A stretch of 64,000 bases of DNA from Euonymus europaeus (taxonomy: Eukaryota > Streptophyta > Magnoliopsida > Celastrales > Celastraceae): assembly GCA_963580455.1 (NCBI GenBank), contig OY756962.1:25557001-25621000 (forward strand), written 5' to 3'. Made by a program: the position numbers and the translations under genes. The notes under the pieces are model-generated. The model worked only from the letters and a program-made list of their open reading frames with translations, did not search any database and had not been told where the DNA came from. Positions 22,601-34,100 of the stretch are shown here, one piece after another (position 1 is the stretch's first letter; each line of letters begins with the position of its first letter).

Positions 22601-23885
22601 TACGATATATTATGGAAAGAAGGCGCCGTTGGGAGTTGCGGAGAAGGTATTTTTGAGCATGTTAATCATTGTTGTTAGAGACTGAAAGTGCTAATAATTT
22701 TTCAGTACTGGACATTATCAATTCTTATAACGATGCATGTGCTTGGATGCATATGTTTGCAAGTAGGCAGAGATAGAGCTCAAAGGTAGTAACTTTAGAT
22801 GTACACTTTCCTGTAGAAGCGGGATCAGTATGGCTGGTCTCACCTTGTACTTTCCATTTTGGTGAGGTTAGAATACATAAGTTTAGGTTGAGATGGAATT
22901 GGAATGAAATTGCTAATGGTTTTGGGTTAACACTACTAGGGTTGTTTGTTTCGTCACTGACCAGTGCAAGGAAATGAATGTATTTTAATTTGTTTGTTAT
23001 GTCCTATCTCTGGTAATAGAAAGGTAATATTGGTTTCGTTTACTTTAGATAAGTCAGCATTTAGCACACCAACAGTTGCAGTTGGAGTGTTGCAACTAGC
23101 CTCTTTTCCCTTCTTTTTTTTTTGGTTGTGAAATTGTAGTTATAAAGCAGTTTCAATGCAGGGTTCTTGAAGCTGCTGCTAAGAGATCAGGGCAGGATGA
23201 AGAAGGTAAATTTCTTGGTCCAGGCGTATTTGTTGTCGTTGGAAAATATTCCAATCTTTGGTCCTAACTCCTAAGTACTAGAACTTTGAAATTGTTTTTC
23301 AGGATCAGATGGAATAGCTGAGGACGGGTCAGGCAATACCAAGAGAGACCGGCTTATTCCAGATCTATGTGTGATCTGCCTGGAGCAAGAGTATAATGCT
23401 GTTTTTGTCCCGTAAGCACTCTTAATCTTTTAATCTGTCTAGACAAAGAGCGTAAAAATTCCCATTTGTTGGTGTCAAGTTGTCTGTATATTATCTTTGT
23501 AGTTCTATTAAATTTATTGTGGTATGACGACTGTTAGAACAAAAACGTGTATCTTCTCTTTAAAATCAAGTATAGTTCACTTTTCTCAGTTTATGAAAAA
23601 TCTGTAATTATACATCAACAGTCATTTTGCCCTAATCTCAGAAGTGGTTTGAATGTGCTGCTTTATCTCATTGGCTGATCTATATGATAATTGCTTCAAA
23701 TAACCTTGGCAAAAAAAAAATTGTTTATTTTTTATCTTGTCCGTTTAAAATTAAGTGAGAGACTATTGGTTATCACTTGCAGGTGTGGTCATATGTGCTG
23801 CTGTACGGCATGCTCCTCTCAGTTGACTAACTGTCCTCTTTGTCGGAGACGGATAGAGCAGGCATTGAAGACTTTCCGCCATTGA
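19606..23885 (+). CDS. SP1: SP1-like chloroplast outer-envelope RING E3 ubiquitin ligase (343 aa, 11 exons)
   Basis: Exons: 19606-19679, 19851-19903, 20843-20967, 21057-21152, 21386-21523, 21600-21665, 22321-22433, 22536-22646, 23162-23205, 23303-23411, 23783-23885. They sum to 1032 nt with phase kept throughout. The protein starts MIPWGG with an N-terminal membrane segment. A MULAN/GIDE (BAM-like) intermembrane domain follows, then a second hydrophobic segment (about 223-247) and a C-terminal C3HC4 RING (about 296-332, CVIC..CGHMC..CPLC). Arabidopsis SP1 has this architecture and ubiquitinates TOC import proteins for chloroplast-associated degradation. Length matches the family. A second ATG one codon upstream (19603) is possible. 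The close paralogue SPL1 cannot be excluded. Confidence 0.93.
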
Positions 23886-25672
23886 GGATTGCTTCCAGCA
23901 TTTACAGCAAGTTTAATGGTTAGAATACTCTGTCTGGATCTCAAGATCATGTAAGATTGCAAAAGCGTTGAATCATCCTCATCTTGTAGTTCTTTTTTAT
24001 AAAATAATTTTGCAGCCTTTTTTTTCCCGATTGGTGATGCACTAGCAGCTCTATTACATCGAAAACCCAAACATTGTTTCCTTGAGGATTAATGTACGAA
24101 GGGTCATTTTTTTTAGTTGAGTGATAACGTTTAGTTATCCTTGTAAACTATTACAACTCAAATGAAGTGGATTGTATCTGTTTTCTGTGTATAGTTAAGT
24201 GAATAGTTGTACAGAGAGAAATGTTAAGTCCCTGTTTTGTTAGCTCCTTGAAGTTGGGGTTGTAATGGGAGTGTTATGAAGCACGATTTGGACCATGGAT
24301 ACTGTTTTGATGGTAATGGTACTTAGAGTAGCAGTGGGATATATAATCTATAGTAAATGCGGTCTATGGAGATGGAAATGATCTTGTGCAAACATGGCAA
24401 TTTGATGATACTTTTAGAACAGGTCTTGTTTCTAGATTTCTGAGTTCATGTTAAATCATGGGTTTAGATATGAAAATGGAGCATATTCAGATGGCGGTTC
24501 TACAACTGAAGGCAACTTAGAGGCTGAAATTGTGCGACGCTAGTTTGTCTTGGTGATGTCCCATGCCATTAGGAAAAAGGAAAACGTAACATCACTATGT
24601 CATTTAGACCCCAAAAAGTTTGAGACAACTTTAGGATGACCTATGTAGCATGGACATAGACATGGTACAACAAAGACACGCGGATACTATATTAATGAAA
24701 TAAATTTATGGACAGGTATTACTCCTATATTAATGAAATAAAGCAAATGAAATGTATTACGTAGATTTTTTAATCTGGGCAGTGGATAATATAATAAATG
24801 AACCTAGAAATCGCAATATTCTCTCACCCAAATATCTTTAAGATTTCTATTTTGGCCTTTTGAGTCAAAAAGGGTTTCTAATTAACTTAATTCAATTAAA
24901 TTATTTTTGACATTTTACAAAAAAGGTTAAAATGTGAGATACGCGTGCGCTCAGCGTGTCCGTTAATTAAAAATAAAATAATAAAGATACTCTTTTTCAC
25001 GTATTCACGTATTCGTGTCTAATAAGTGTCGGACAGTGACACTAACACCAAAAAATGGTCTGTGGGGTTACTAGCAATAAATAGGTCATAAGTGTATGAA
25101 TTACTACTAGAATGGTTTGATAGACAAAATGATTCTGTTGCAAGTTACTTTGCACTTGTAAGGGAAGAATTTTTCGGTCGATCTGAATTCCTGGCTGGTC
25201 GATTATGCCAGTTAGGTGATGTACATGATACACCCGGCTGCTGAGATGTAGTTTCTTAATCAAATTGAGGGATCTATGAATTGCTGTCGAATATTTTGCT
25301 AAAGAGAATCACATTACCAAACCATCTTAAGAAAAAAAAAACTCCTGAGCTTTCAAGCCAACAGCCATGCTGAAAATATCACTGCTGTGTTATATTCTTG
25401 GAAACAGCCTTGTTATGGGATGTCTATTTGAATCTGATACCTTTTTTTATGTCATTGGATTATACATCTTTATACAGCTAACGTCTATATTACCTTTTGT
25501 TAATTGTCCAGATGGACGCTTACTTTCTTAATCTATGGTTTATGGAGAACATTGGAGCTGGAAATTAGGCAGGAATATGATCCCAATCCATCTTATCAGT
25601 TTGAAAATTTGAGAAAGTTCTCCCTATTAAATTCCTTGCTGAGAACCGACTCTAGTATTATAATTTTCTTCT
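23886..25672. other. Gene-free stretch after SP1
   Basis: The first 200-300 bp are SP1 3' UTR. The remainder is A/T-rich with no supported gene. Around 24637-25045 a stretch with ACGTATTCACGTATTCGTGTC and GTGTCGGACAGTGACAC words looks repeat-derived, but no terminal repeats were found. Short open frames here have no recognisable protein. Confidence 0.5.
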
Positions 25673-25679
25673 TATATAA
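25673..25679 (+). promoter_or_regulatory. TATA box of the 214-aa gene
   Basis: TATATAA lies 106 bp upstream of the ATG at 25785, a reasonable distance for a short leader rich in CTTCATCC and CCTCTACTG pyrimidine tracts. Confidence 0.45.
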
Positions 25680-25784
25680 GTCTTTCTTCCTTGTATTATG
25701 AAAGTATAAATCCTAAAACTAGGGTATACTCTTCATCCTCCCCATATCCTCTACTGCTTTTCTAGGTTATTCTAATTTCCTTTC

Positions 25785-26429
25785 ATGGCAATGGAAAAGA
25801 AGTGCAGTACTTGTCCTGCTATCAGGATGATTCGCCGCATCGCTCATCGCTCACAAGAACCCAGGTCCCGCTCCCCTGCCTCACCAGCTTCACCCCCAAC
25901 CATGAAGAACGCTTCTGTGAAAACAACTGAGATCCAAACCAAGCCACCTGTTTTGCCACCACAACCCAACTCAGAACAACTCAGAACACCCAACAAGAAG
26001 GTAGCCACCGACACGGTTGCCGTCAACTTTGATTATACCATCCCACCAAGTAAAAAGCCAGAGACTAAGTTGGCTGAACCTGCAAAAACTGCAGGCAAAC
26101 AGGGTCATGTTGCCCTGGTAGATATGGAGAACACTCACCCACAATCTGTGCAAAAGCCTTTGAAGACTGACTCGCCCGCGGAGGGAAACCACAGGCCTAA
26201 AGCAAAGATAACTGGGGAAGTAAATAAACATGAAGGCAATAATAATACAGGTATGCATATTGAAGACAGGTTTACTGATTATATCAACCGTGCCAAGGTG
26301 AAGATCAGAACTACGACATTCGTCGGTGAGGCAGCAAAAGTCGATAAGTCCTTCTCCAAGTATATTAACCGTGCGAAGGTTAAGATCAGAGCTATGTCCA
26401 GCATTGGTGGTGGAAATCATGAAGAGTAG
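25785..26429 (+). CDS. Unrecognised basic plant protein with duplicated YINRAKVKIR motif (214 aa)
   Basis: A single-exon frame with a TATA box and plausible leader upstream. I do not recognise a named family. The N-terminus has a Cys pair (CSTCP) and RMIRR. The middle (about residues 25-150) is Pro/Lys/Thr-rich and likely disordered. The C-terminal 55 residues contain two copies of a basic unit, F(T/S)xYINRAKVKIR, about 27 residues apart, each followed by a short serine/threonine stretch with glycine. No signal peptide, membrane segment or enzyme motif is visible. The duplicated motif conserved at protein level, the long open frame and the promoter context support a real gene. RNA or membrane-surface binding by the basic helices would be a guess. 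Confidence 0.7.
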   Translation: MAMEKKCSTCPAIRMIRRIAHRSQEPRSRSPASPASPPTMKNASVKTTEIQTKPPVLPPQPNSEQLRTPNKKVATDTVAVNFDYTIPPSKKPETKLAEPAKTAGKQGHVALVDMENTHPQSVQKPLKTDSPAEGNHRPKAKITGEVNKHEGNNNTGMHIEDRFTDYINRAKVKIRTTTFVGEAAKVDKSFSKYINRAKVKIRAMSSIGGGNHEE

Positions 26430-27020
26430 GGGACTCACAGATTAATATATACTACTGGGTATTGTTGATTGTCATTGTTCATCGATGAGGACTACTTTTA
26501 TGGATTTATTTCTCACCCTGGGCTCAACAATTAGTAGTTAGGCCCTTTATCCAGTCATGTCCAGGCGGGCTTCCACAGTTTACTTTGTCGCAACCATTAT
26601 TTGTGTGTAGTAGACATGTATTTCAGTTTCTAGAGATTAATATGTACAAGCAAGTTCACCACAAAATCAAAATTACAGACGTCCGTTTTTTGTGTGTACT
26701 CAAAAGTGCAATAGATGGAGGCTCCAGCAGTTCACATAAATACAGATATATAAAGTTACGGACTTCGTATGTGAGCAGTCATCATGTGGTTTTTATTTTA
26801 TTTTTTTAATTGGGAAAAGGGATAGGGTTGAACTCGGATTTTAAGATTAGATCGAATTTTAAGATTAGATAAGATTTAGCTCGCGCCATGCGGTGTTGAG
26901 CAACATATCCCTATATTTAAATGATTTTAATTCTAATTCTAATTAGCGATCATGCAAATAATCCAAATAATTTATATATGACCAACTCCGTCAGTTTGAG
27001 TAATTATCATATATATATAT
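26430..27020. other. 3' flank of the 214-aa gene, no further gene seen
   Basis: A/T-rich sequence with likely 3' UTR in the first 200 bp and an (AT)n tract at about 27008-27020. No gene is supported. Confidence 0.4.
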
Positions 27021-27023
27021 TGG

Positions 27024-27853
27024 ATTTTTCTCTTATACGGAACTAATTTACGAACTTCTTTTTTGTCTACCCGATCAATTTAACATCTCTGATCAATTTA
27101 CTGTGAGAAACTCTTCTCCTCTGACTTTCTTCTTCTTCTTCTCCTCTCTCTCTCTTAGGTTGATGACCTTCAAGCTGTTGATTGGATTCGTAATGATGCC
27201 TCGACTCCATGGGCTATGTATCATGATCTAAACGCTTTTCAGAACTTATCTAATTCTCTTTCCCCAATTCAGTTTGGTGCTTCTTCAAGGAATAAGCCAA
27301 CCCAAACATGTTGACACACCCATGCCCCAAGTAAGAGAAGCAAGACAAAGATAATCAAGCAAACTCTGTCACAAGCATAGGTCACCAAATTCCATAAGCT
27401 TAATGGAGACCCAAGATTACAAGCCAAAAAGAACCCACCAAAATCTACTAATATGAAATCAACAATCAGAATAAAAAAATCGCCAATAATCGATGACAAT
27501 TGAAGACCACCACAAGACTTTAACTCAAGCCTCAGCAAACATCACATAAATTGCTTGAAGATTGAGGGCAGCGACTTGCGACAGCAAAGAACAAAGTAAT
27601 AGTCCCCACAAAAGAAATTGTGAACCCCAAAGATAGTTCTTACTAGAGACTACTGTGAGAGGAGAAGAGGTAGCCAACGAAGGTGAGAGAATAATCATCG
27701 AACATGAGAGACGGAGACAGAGGATAAGGGTTGTCTTGTTTTGCTTTGTCGCAAGCAAATATTTTAGTTTAATATGAACTATTGTCTTGATCTGATGGCC
27801 TAAAAAGGAGTTCGTAAATTAAGATCGCAAATTTTGTCGTATAAGGGAAAAAT
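27024..27853. mobile_element. Non-autonomous TIR element with exon-like insert
   Basis: ATTTTTCTCTTATACG at 27024 is matched inversely by CGTATAAGGGAAAAAT ending 27853, and AATTTACGAACTTCTTTTT by the inverse of AAAAAGGAGTTCGTAAATT at 27803-27821. The termini are imperfect repeats of about 45-60 bp, one carrying a 17-bp length difference. Both flanks are TATATATA. Inside, a CT-rich tract ending CTCTCTTAG at about 27159 is followed by an open coding-like segment (27160-27314, with WIRNDASTPWAMYHDLN). This looks like an acceptor plus exon captured from a host gene. No transposase is present. The superfamily is uncertain (Mutator-like or hAT-like). Confidence 0.6.
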
Positions 27854-28241
27854 TATATATATATATCTATTTTAGGTAAGAGACACTTTTATAACCTAAA
27901 GCCTAACTTTCACTCTCAGTGGCAAAGACATATGACGACTAAATAATGTAATAATTATAATTATAACCACCGAATCCAATCCATCCTCACCTCTTGTACC
28001 TAGAGAGAGAGAGAGTCCCCACTGTTCCTACTTTAGATGGACGGATGTAATGAAACCACGTGGCATTGCTTAGGCTATTCAAAAGTTTTCCCATGAATGG
28101 AAAGCAAAAAATAAAAAGACATCCTTGCCCTTCTTTTTATATTGGATGTTCTAAAATTGCAACATATGAGTTGTATTTCACACAAAAGGGAGAAAAAAAA
28201 AGGCATTATAAAGTATGAGGGGATCATCAACTCATGTTATG

Positions 28242-28289
<48 letters not shown>

Positions 28290-30454
28290 ACAAGGACTCT
28301 CGTGTTGGTAGGTTTAGATCAAATTTAGATTTAAACCCAACTTTGTCTAAATGAACACCAAATGTTAGTTCACATTAAATAGAATCGAAGTTTTGGTTTC
28401 TCTTTAATGAATCATAGAGGTGGGTGGAAGTTTCTATCGAATTCCCTTTTTCCTATACGTGAAGAGTAATATTCGATTTTCGCATCCTAATATCTCTAAT
28501 TGAAGATATTGTGCGTTTTAATCTTCAAGAGATTATAAAATTCAGTGGGCGAGACGTGAAAGTTTTTCTATTTAAAATATGTGAAGGAATTGAAAGATCC
28601 CCAAGTGTATTGGGGTACAAAAAGTCAATATTACCCCCTCACACTAGTCTCTAGTCTCACGAATATTTATTGAAGTAATATTAGTTTGATTGGGTTTTGA
28701 AATGGATTGATGTTTTGTAAAACTACAAGATCTAGAGTTCCAATTGGAAAGTAATTAATAAATAAAGAGAAGTAACTAGACATAAAGACATGGGGTGATA
28801 TAAATTCACTTTAGTCATATATGTATTGTGTTGTGTGAGTGGGTGTGAGTGGTGGAATGGTCTCCTCCATCAAATTGAGCATAAAAACACTTTTTAAGGG
28901 TGGGAGGAACTTTTGACATGGGCCTCTCATGTTGATGAACATGTATATCTTTGACTTTATGCTAAAATGGGTAATGGTAAAATATTCGATTTTGAATTTT
29001 GACTCAGTTTATGATGTTATTATATTAAAATAAATTATAAATGCAAATTCAACAACTCAGGTTTAAAATCATATCAAATGTACATATCATAAATTTGTAT
29101 GGTATTATTGTCGGTTAAAAAATGATAAGAGAATCGTACCCTTCCCCTTGGTTGGTCCCATTTTCAAAAGTCAAGCTTTATATAGCTTGGCTTGGCTTCA
29201 ATCTAGAAGCACTTAATTTAGCCACTTATGCTTTTGCATGCATCTATACTTGTATGTTTATATATAGAAGAAGCAGAAGAAGGAGAATCTAATAAAGCTC
29301 AACCAAATGAAGTTGTATCAATATATATATATATATATATTGTGTGTGTGTGTCTCTATCACCCCCTTTTAATTTTTAAAAGCAAATGCATTCATCCTTG
29401 AAAAAGAATTCTAGAGAGTGACAGATTATGTTTTCTAAAGTTGATCGTATTGTTTATATTTATTTTCCTCAAATGGGATTTTCTTGCTATATTCTTTTAG
29501 AAAATACATGGGACAATTTTTTTTTTCCTTTTCAAGAATGAGTCAAATAATTATATACACAAATTGATTTATAATTGGTATTATTGTTGAAGTTCTAACC
29601 ACTTTATTCATTTTCTTTACAAATAAATTAAAGAAATTATGTTATAAAATAGATTAAAGAAATCTATTATCTATATCTATATATATTGCGATTAACGTGC
29701 CACCTTTATTCCCAAATATTATATTCCAAAGTGAAGTATTTTTCTTTTTTAATTTTGGCTTTTGTGATAAATTTGGGAATAAGACAGCAGAGTCCTTTTA
29801 ATTAAAAAGTTCTTTCTCTTTTTTTTTTCCCCCTACAAAAGTTACTTTTATTTGCCATTTTAAGAACTATGTACAAAAAAGCAAGCCGAGCAAAGCTAGC
29901 CGGCTCGGTGCTTTGTGTTTTTGCGGTGGTGAAGCAATATCGTCCGCATGTGCGCATTGCGCTTTGGTTTGGGACCCACATACACCTTCCCTTCTTCGTC
30001 TACAAGCCAACAATTGTGCGGCTATGTATGGACCCCTGGGACGAGAGGCTCGTTAGTTGAATATATTATATTCACTGCCATTTTTAAAAAATATATATTT
30101 AAAAAATTAATGTAGTGTAGTTGAATTTCTTAGACTGAATAATAAACGTTTATAACGTTTTTTTTAAACAACTGGCGCTAAACATGGGACTGGGGATGAT
30201 GTAATTTAAGTACAAAAGAGCCACACAAGGCCAGAACTTGTCACATTATAGTAGGATTTTCGTGTTTGTGCTCAATTATATCAATATCTTGGGCCGACCC
30301 TAATCATCTTGGTGGTGCCTTAATACATAAAAGAATCGCAAGGGTTGAGGCCGAGGGAGAGAAGGCAAGTGAAGTCGTTTAAGTTTTTTGAGCCTATTTT
30401 CATGTTGGGCTAAGGGTGAGGATTGAGGAGAGATAAAAATCAAGAGAAGTTGTA
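27854..30454. other. Gene-free A/T-rich stretch with microsatellites
   Basis: Contains (AT)n at about 28250-28287 and (AT)n(GT)n at about 29316-29352, with many homopolymer runs. Short open frames (for example 29869-30060) have no recognisable protein. Nothing else is supported. Confidence 0.5.
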
Positions 30455-30549
30455 CAAGTGAGCCTGCGATTGAGTGGTAATCATTATGCAAGTAAGGATT
30501 GACCAGGGAGTGGATTCAAATCTCCCCAATTCCCTTGATTTTTTTTTTA
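30455..30549 (+). mobile_element. tRNA-derived SINE-like sequence
   Basis: A tRNA-like A box (GCGATTGAGTGG, within 30462-30477) and B box (GGATTCAAATCTCC, 30512-30525) lie at tRNA-like spacing, followed by a short body and a T-run near 30539-30548. Au-like plant SINEs also end in T. There is no clover-leaf, so it is not called a tRNA. Target duplications are unclear. Confidence 0.5.
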
Positions 30550-30974
30550 TAAAAAAATTGTTATAGAAAACGTTTAAGTACGATTATCAAACTGTGATTC
30601 TAAATTACAGTTCGACAATTCTATCATTGATGTACTCAATTAACACACGGGGCATAAATATACATAATATTTTTTACATGTGTATGTTACAGTAAACAAC
30701 ATAACGCGGCCAAACCTCTATTGCCTCCCTTCAAATACCAAAAATTTCCTTTACTGCGAGCGACCTTCTAGGAAGTTTACCATTATTTGCCTCATTTTTA
30801 GATCGTGCCAGATATGTACTGGCCAAGCCCATTTACGTAATTCGGCCCACCTACCCCTCAAAATTTCTTAAAACCTCCCTAATCAGTTTTTAGACCTACA
30901 TCGATTTGCCACGTCAACTTCTGACCTTTGCCACGTATTCAATGGCGCCCCACATGTACGGAGGGTTCCACCAA

Positions 30975-30980
30975 TATATA
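30975..30980 (+). promoter_or_regulatory. TATA-like box and ACGT elements of the ALKBH10B-like gene
   Basis: TATATA about 215 bp before the ATG. Two ACGT-core motifs (GCCACGTCA near 30908 and GCCACGTATT near 30930) lie just upstream. The intervening leader is C/T-rich with CTCTCTCGCTCGCTC, typical of plant 5' UTRs. Confidence 0.4.
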
Positions 30981-31192
30981 GTGCCCTCAACACAATGTGC
31001 ACCTGCAAGATCCTCGTGTGTGCCAAACACTTGTTCCACCTTCTCTTCCAGCAATCTCTCTCGCTCGCTCTATCAAAATAGCTTGATATATATTTCGCCG
31101 AAATCTCGCCCGAAAAGTAATAGCCAAGACTGTAAAATCCGAAATTTCGGAGTTTATAGGATCAAAATATCGGTGAATCGACTTTGCTCGCG

Positions 31193-34100
31193 ATGCCGAT
31201 GGCAGCAGGGTCTGCAGCACCGGCGGATCGAGCTCCTCCTCTAATGCCGGCTGTGTTTCCGATGCAATCACCGATGGTGATGTCGGATGCCTTCGCCAAG
31301 GACGCGATCCTGGCCTGGTATCGTGGCGAATTCGCGGCGGCAAACGCGATTATTGACGGGCTCTGCGCACACCTGGCTCAGCTCAGTGAGTCGGGATCGG
31401 AGTACGACGCGGTGTTCTCGGCGATACATAGGAGGAGGATTAACTGGATCCCGGTGCTTCAGATGCAGAAGTATCACTCAATTGCTGATGTGGCGCTTGA
31501 GCTGAAGCAGGTGGCTGCGAAGAAGGCGGAGGAGAAGAAGAGTGCTGATCAGGAACTGAAGAAAGCGGAGGTGTTTGAAAATGAGAAAGAAAAAACTGCC
31601 GAGAAAGTGACGGCAGGTGAAGGAAATGCTGGTGAAGATGGTTCTGGAGAGGTTTATAATCAAGAGGACGATTCACCCGATAGTGAAATTACTGATTCAG
31701 GTGAGTATGAATACTGGTCTCCGAATTAATATATGTAAAAATTAATTAATTACCTAATTGTTCTATATTTACCGAATTTTCTATTTCACTCAATTTTGAT
31801 GAGAACTGAAGAATTTTTTGAACTAGACTTTTTTAAATTGTCGACTTTTCTGGCGAAAAATGGCTTCGGAGAGTTGAATTTGGATTCATATTCAGCTGAA
31901 AAATTATTACATTTTTCTATTGTCTGCAAATTTGCAAACAGGATTCGGTTTTCAACCTCTCTAAGTAGATATTAATAAGTGGATTTATTTCCAAGCACTT
32001 GAAACAGGACGATTTAACGCTTTTGAATCTGAAATTTTCTGCAGTGTACAACAAAGCAGGCGAGGTTTTTTTTGGGGGGGGGTCGTATATGGTTTTCAAA
32101 ATTAAGTTTTTGATATTTTCCTGAATTTTCTCAGAAAACAAACAGAACTGAACCCTGTTTTTCTCCACCAGATCAGAGATTCAAACCATGTTTGCAAATT
32201 TTCTGACTTTGAATTCAACGTTTCTGTTGGATAATAACAGATGTCGTTTTGGTGATTAATTTTAATCTTTACCCTTTTTTCGAAAATAAAAAGATAAAAA
32301 TTACAAAAATACCAAAATCCGGTAAATATGTTTCAAAATGTCAATTTAAGTGGGGAGGGTTTTTAGTTTTTCGAGGTGGCTAAAAATATTCTCTGCGGTC
32401 GATGCTACAGTTAAGTTTCGTGAAGTATCGTATGCCCTGACGTTGATGCAAGAACCTCGTGATGTGTGCAATGATCTCATTGTAGGCGGCGTGGGTCGTT
32501 ACAACTGTCTGATCTTAACGTGACGTCACGGGTCTGCTTCTTTGTAGCAGGGCTGCGTTTGGTTTTGTTGAGTTTGACGAAAGTTAAGGGGTGCAAATCC
32601 CAAAGCAAATTATATATTATGTTAACTCGGGGTCGGCAGACTCATTTGACTGGAACGAGTTGCCGGGTCAAAAAGTTGGTACGGTGCAGTGTTTGGTGCA
32701 CCTTCGCGACTACGAGCTTGGTCATAAAAGCAACAAAAAATTGTCCGAAGTCTTAACGAAAGGGGACCATCTAGGAATGTAGAATTATGACTCTTTTTTT
32801 TTTAAATTATTTCTTTAATGCAGGATCTCATGAGGTGCAGTCCAGCACTGAACATATTGACATATGTTCCAACCATGAAAACTGTGAAGGGAGAGCTGCA
32901 CAAATCAAGTTGACAAAAGGTTTTACAGCTAAGGAGCAAGTGAAGGGACACAATGCAAGTCCTTTCTTTCTCAGTTTTATGCACAAGCGATGAAGTTCAC
33001 ATTTTGTTTTTGATAATTGAGATGTATAAATGTGGCTGCAGCTTGTTACTAATTGACTAGTTGGTGTTATTGGCAGGTGAATGTTGTGAAAGGTTTGAAG
33101 TTGTACGAGGATATATTCACTGACTCAGAGCTGTCTAAATTGACAGACTTTGTGAACGAACTCCGGGCTGCTGGCCAGAAGGGAGAACTCTTAGGTTGCA
33201 CTCTTACTACTGTTTTCCCCTGTCAACACTTTTGTTTGTTTGTGAGGTTGCCGGAGTTTTTTTTTTTTTTTTTGGTTTTTTTTTCACACACTAACAATTG
33301 CGTTTTCTGTCATTTCAAAAAATAACTAATCTCAAAAGTATTCTTGGACATTCCTTGAATTGAAATTCTATCTGCCTTGCATCGGAACAATTGTCGAGGC
33401 AAAAAGTTGGCGAGTTTTTGTTCATAACATTGTACATTCCTTGAATTGAAATGCAGGTGAGACGTTTATCTTGTTTAACAAGGGGGTGAAGGGAAACAAG
33501 AGAGAGCTTATTCAGCTTGGGGTTCCAATATTTGGACATGTGAAAGAGGAAGCTGCAAGTAACAACCAAACTGGTAAATATATTTCAAATGTTTTGCTTC
33601 AATTAACTGGCGTGCAATTTATTTTTATTTTTTTGTAAACTGGTACACATACCTTACTGTAACTTTTAAGGCAAATCTAAGGTTTTTTATTTTTATTTTA
33701 TATGTTTATAGGTTACATAGAACCGATTCCAGCTATTCTCCGAGGTGTCATCAATCACCTGATTCAGTGGCAATTAATACCTGAATACAAAAGACCAAAT
33801 GGCTGCATTATCAACTTCTTTGATGAGGTATTCCTTCTGTTGATCAATGTAATTTTTTCTGAAAACATTTGAAATTGCAGTTAGTTACATTTCATTCAAT
33901 TGTATGATCGAGCATTTTAACTGTGAGAATTATTATAAGCAGAGTATGAGACAATCATAAATATGTTTGCTTTCTTTTGGTGCAGGGGGAATATTCGCAA
34001 CCTTTTCTGAAGCCGCCCCACTTGGACCAGCCGATTGCTACCCTTCTCCTATCCAACTCGACCATGGCCTTTGGACAGAGAATTGTTAGCGATAACGATG

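Noticed and set aside
24637..25045. Possible transposon with CACGTATTCGTGTC and GTGTCGGACAC words
   Set aside because: No terminal inverted repeats or target duplication could be found, so only noted as repeat-like.
29869..30060. 63-aa open frame in the gene-free stretch
   Set aside because: Short, no homology recognised, no promoter context.
30455..30549. Possible tRNA gene
   Set aside because: A and B boxes are present but no acceptor stem or anticodon arm can be formed; better explained as a SINE.
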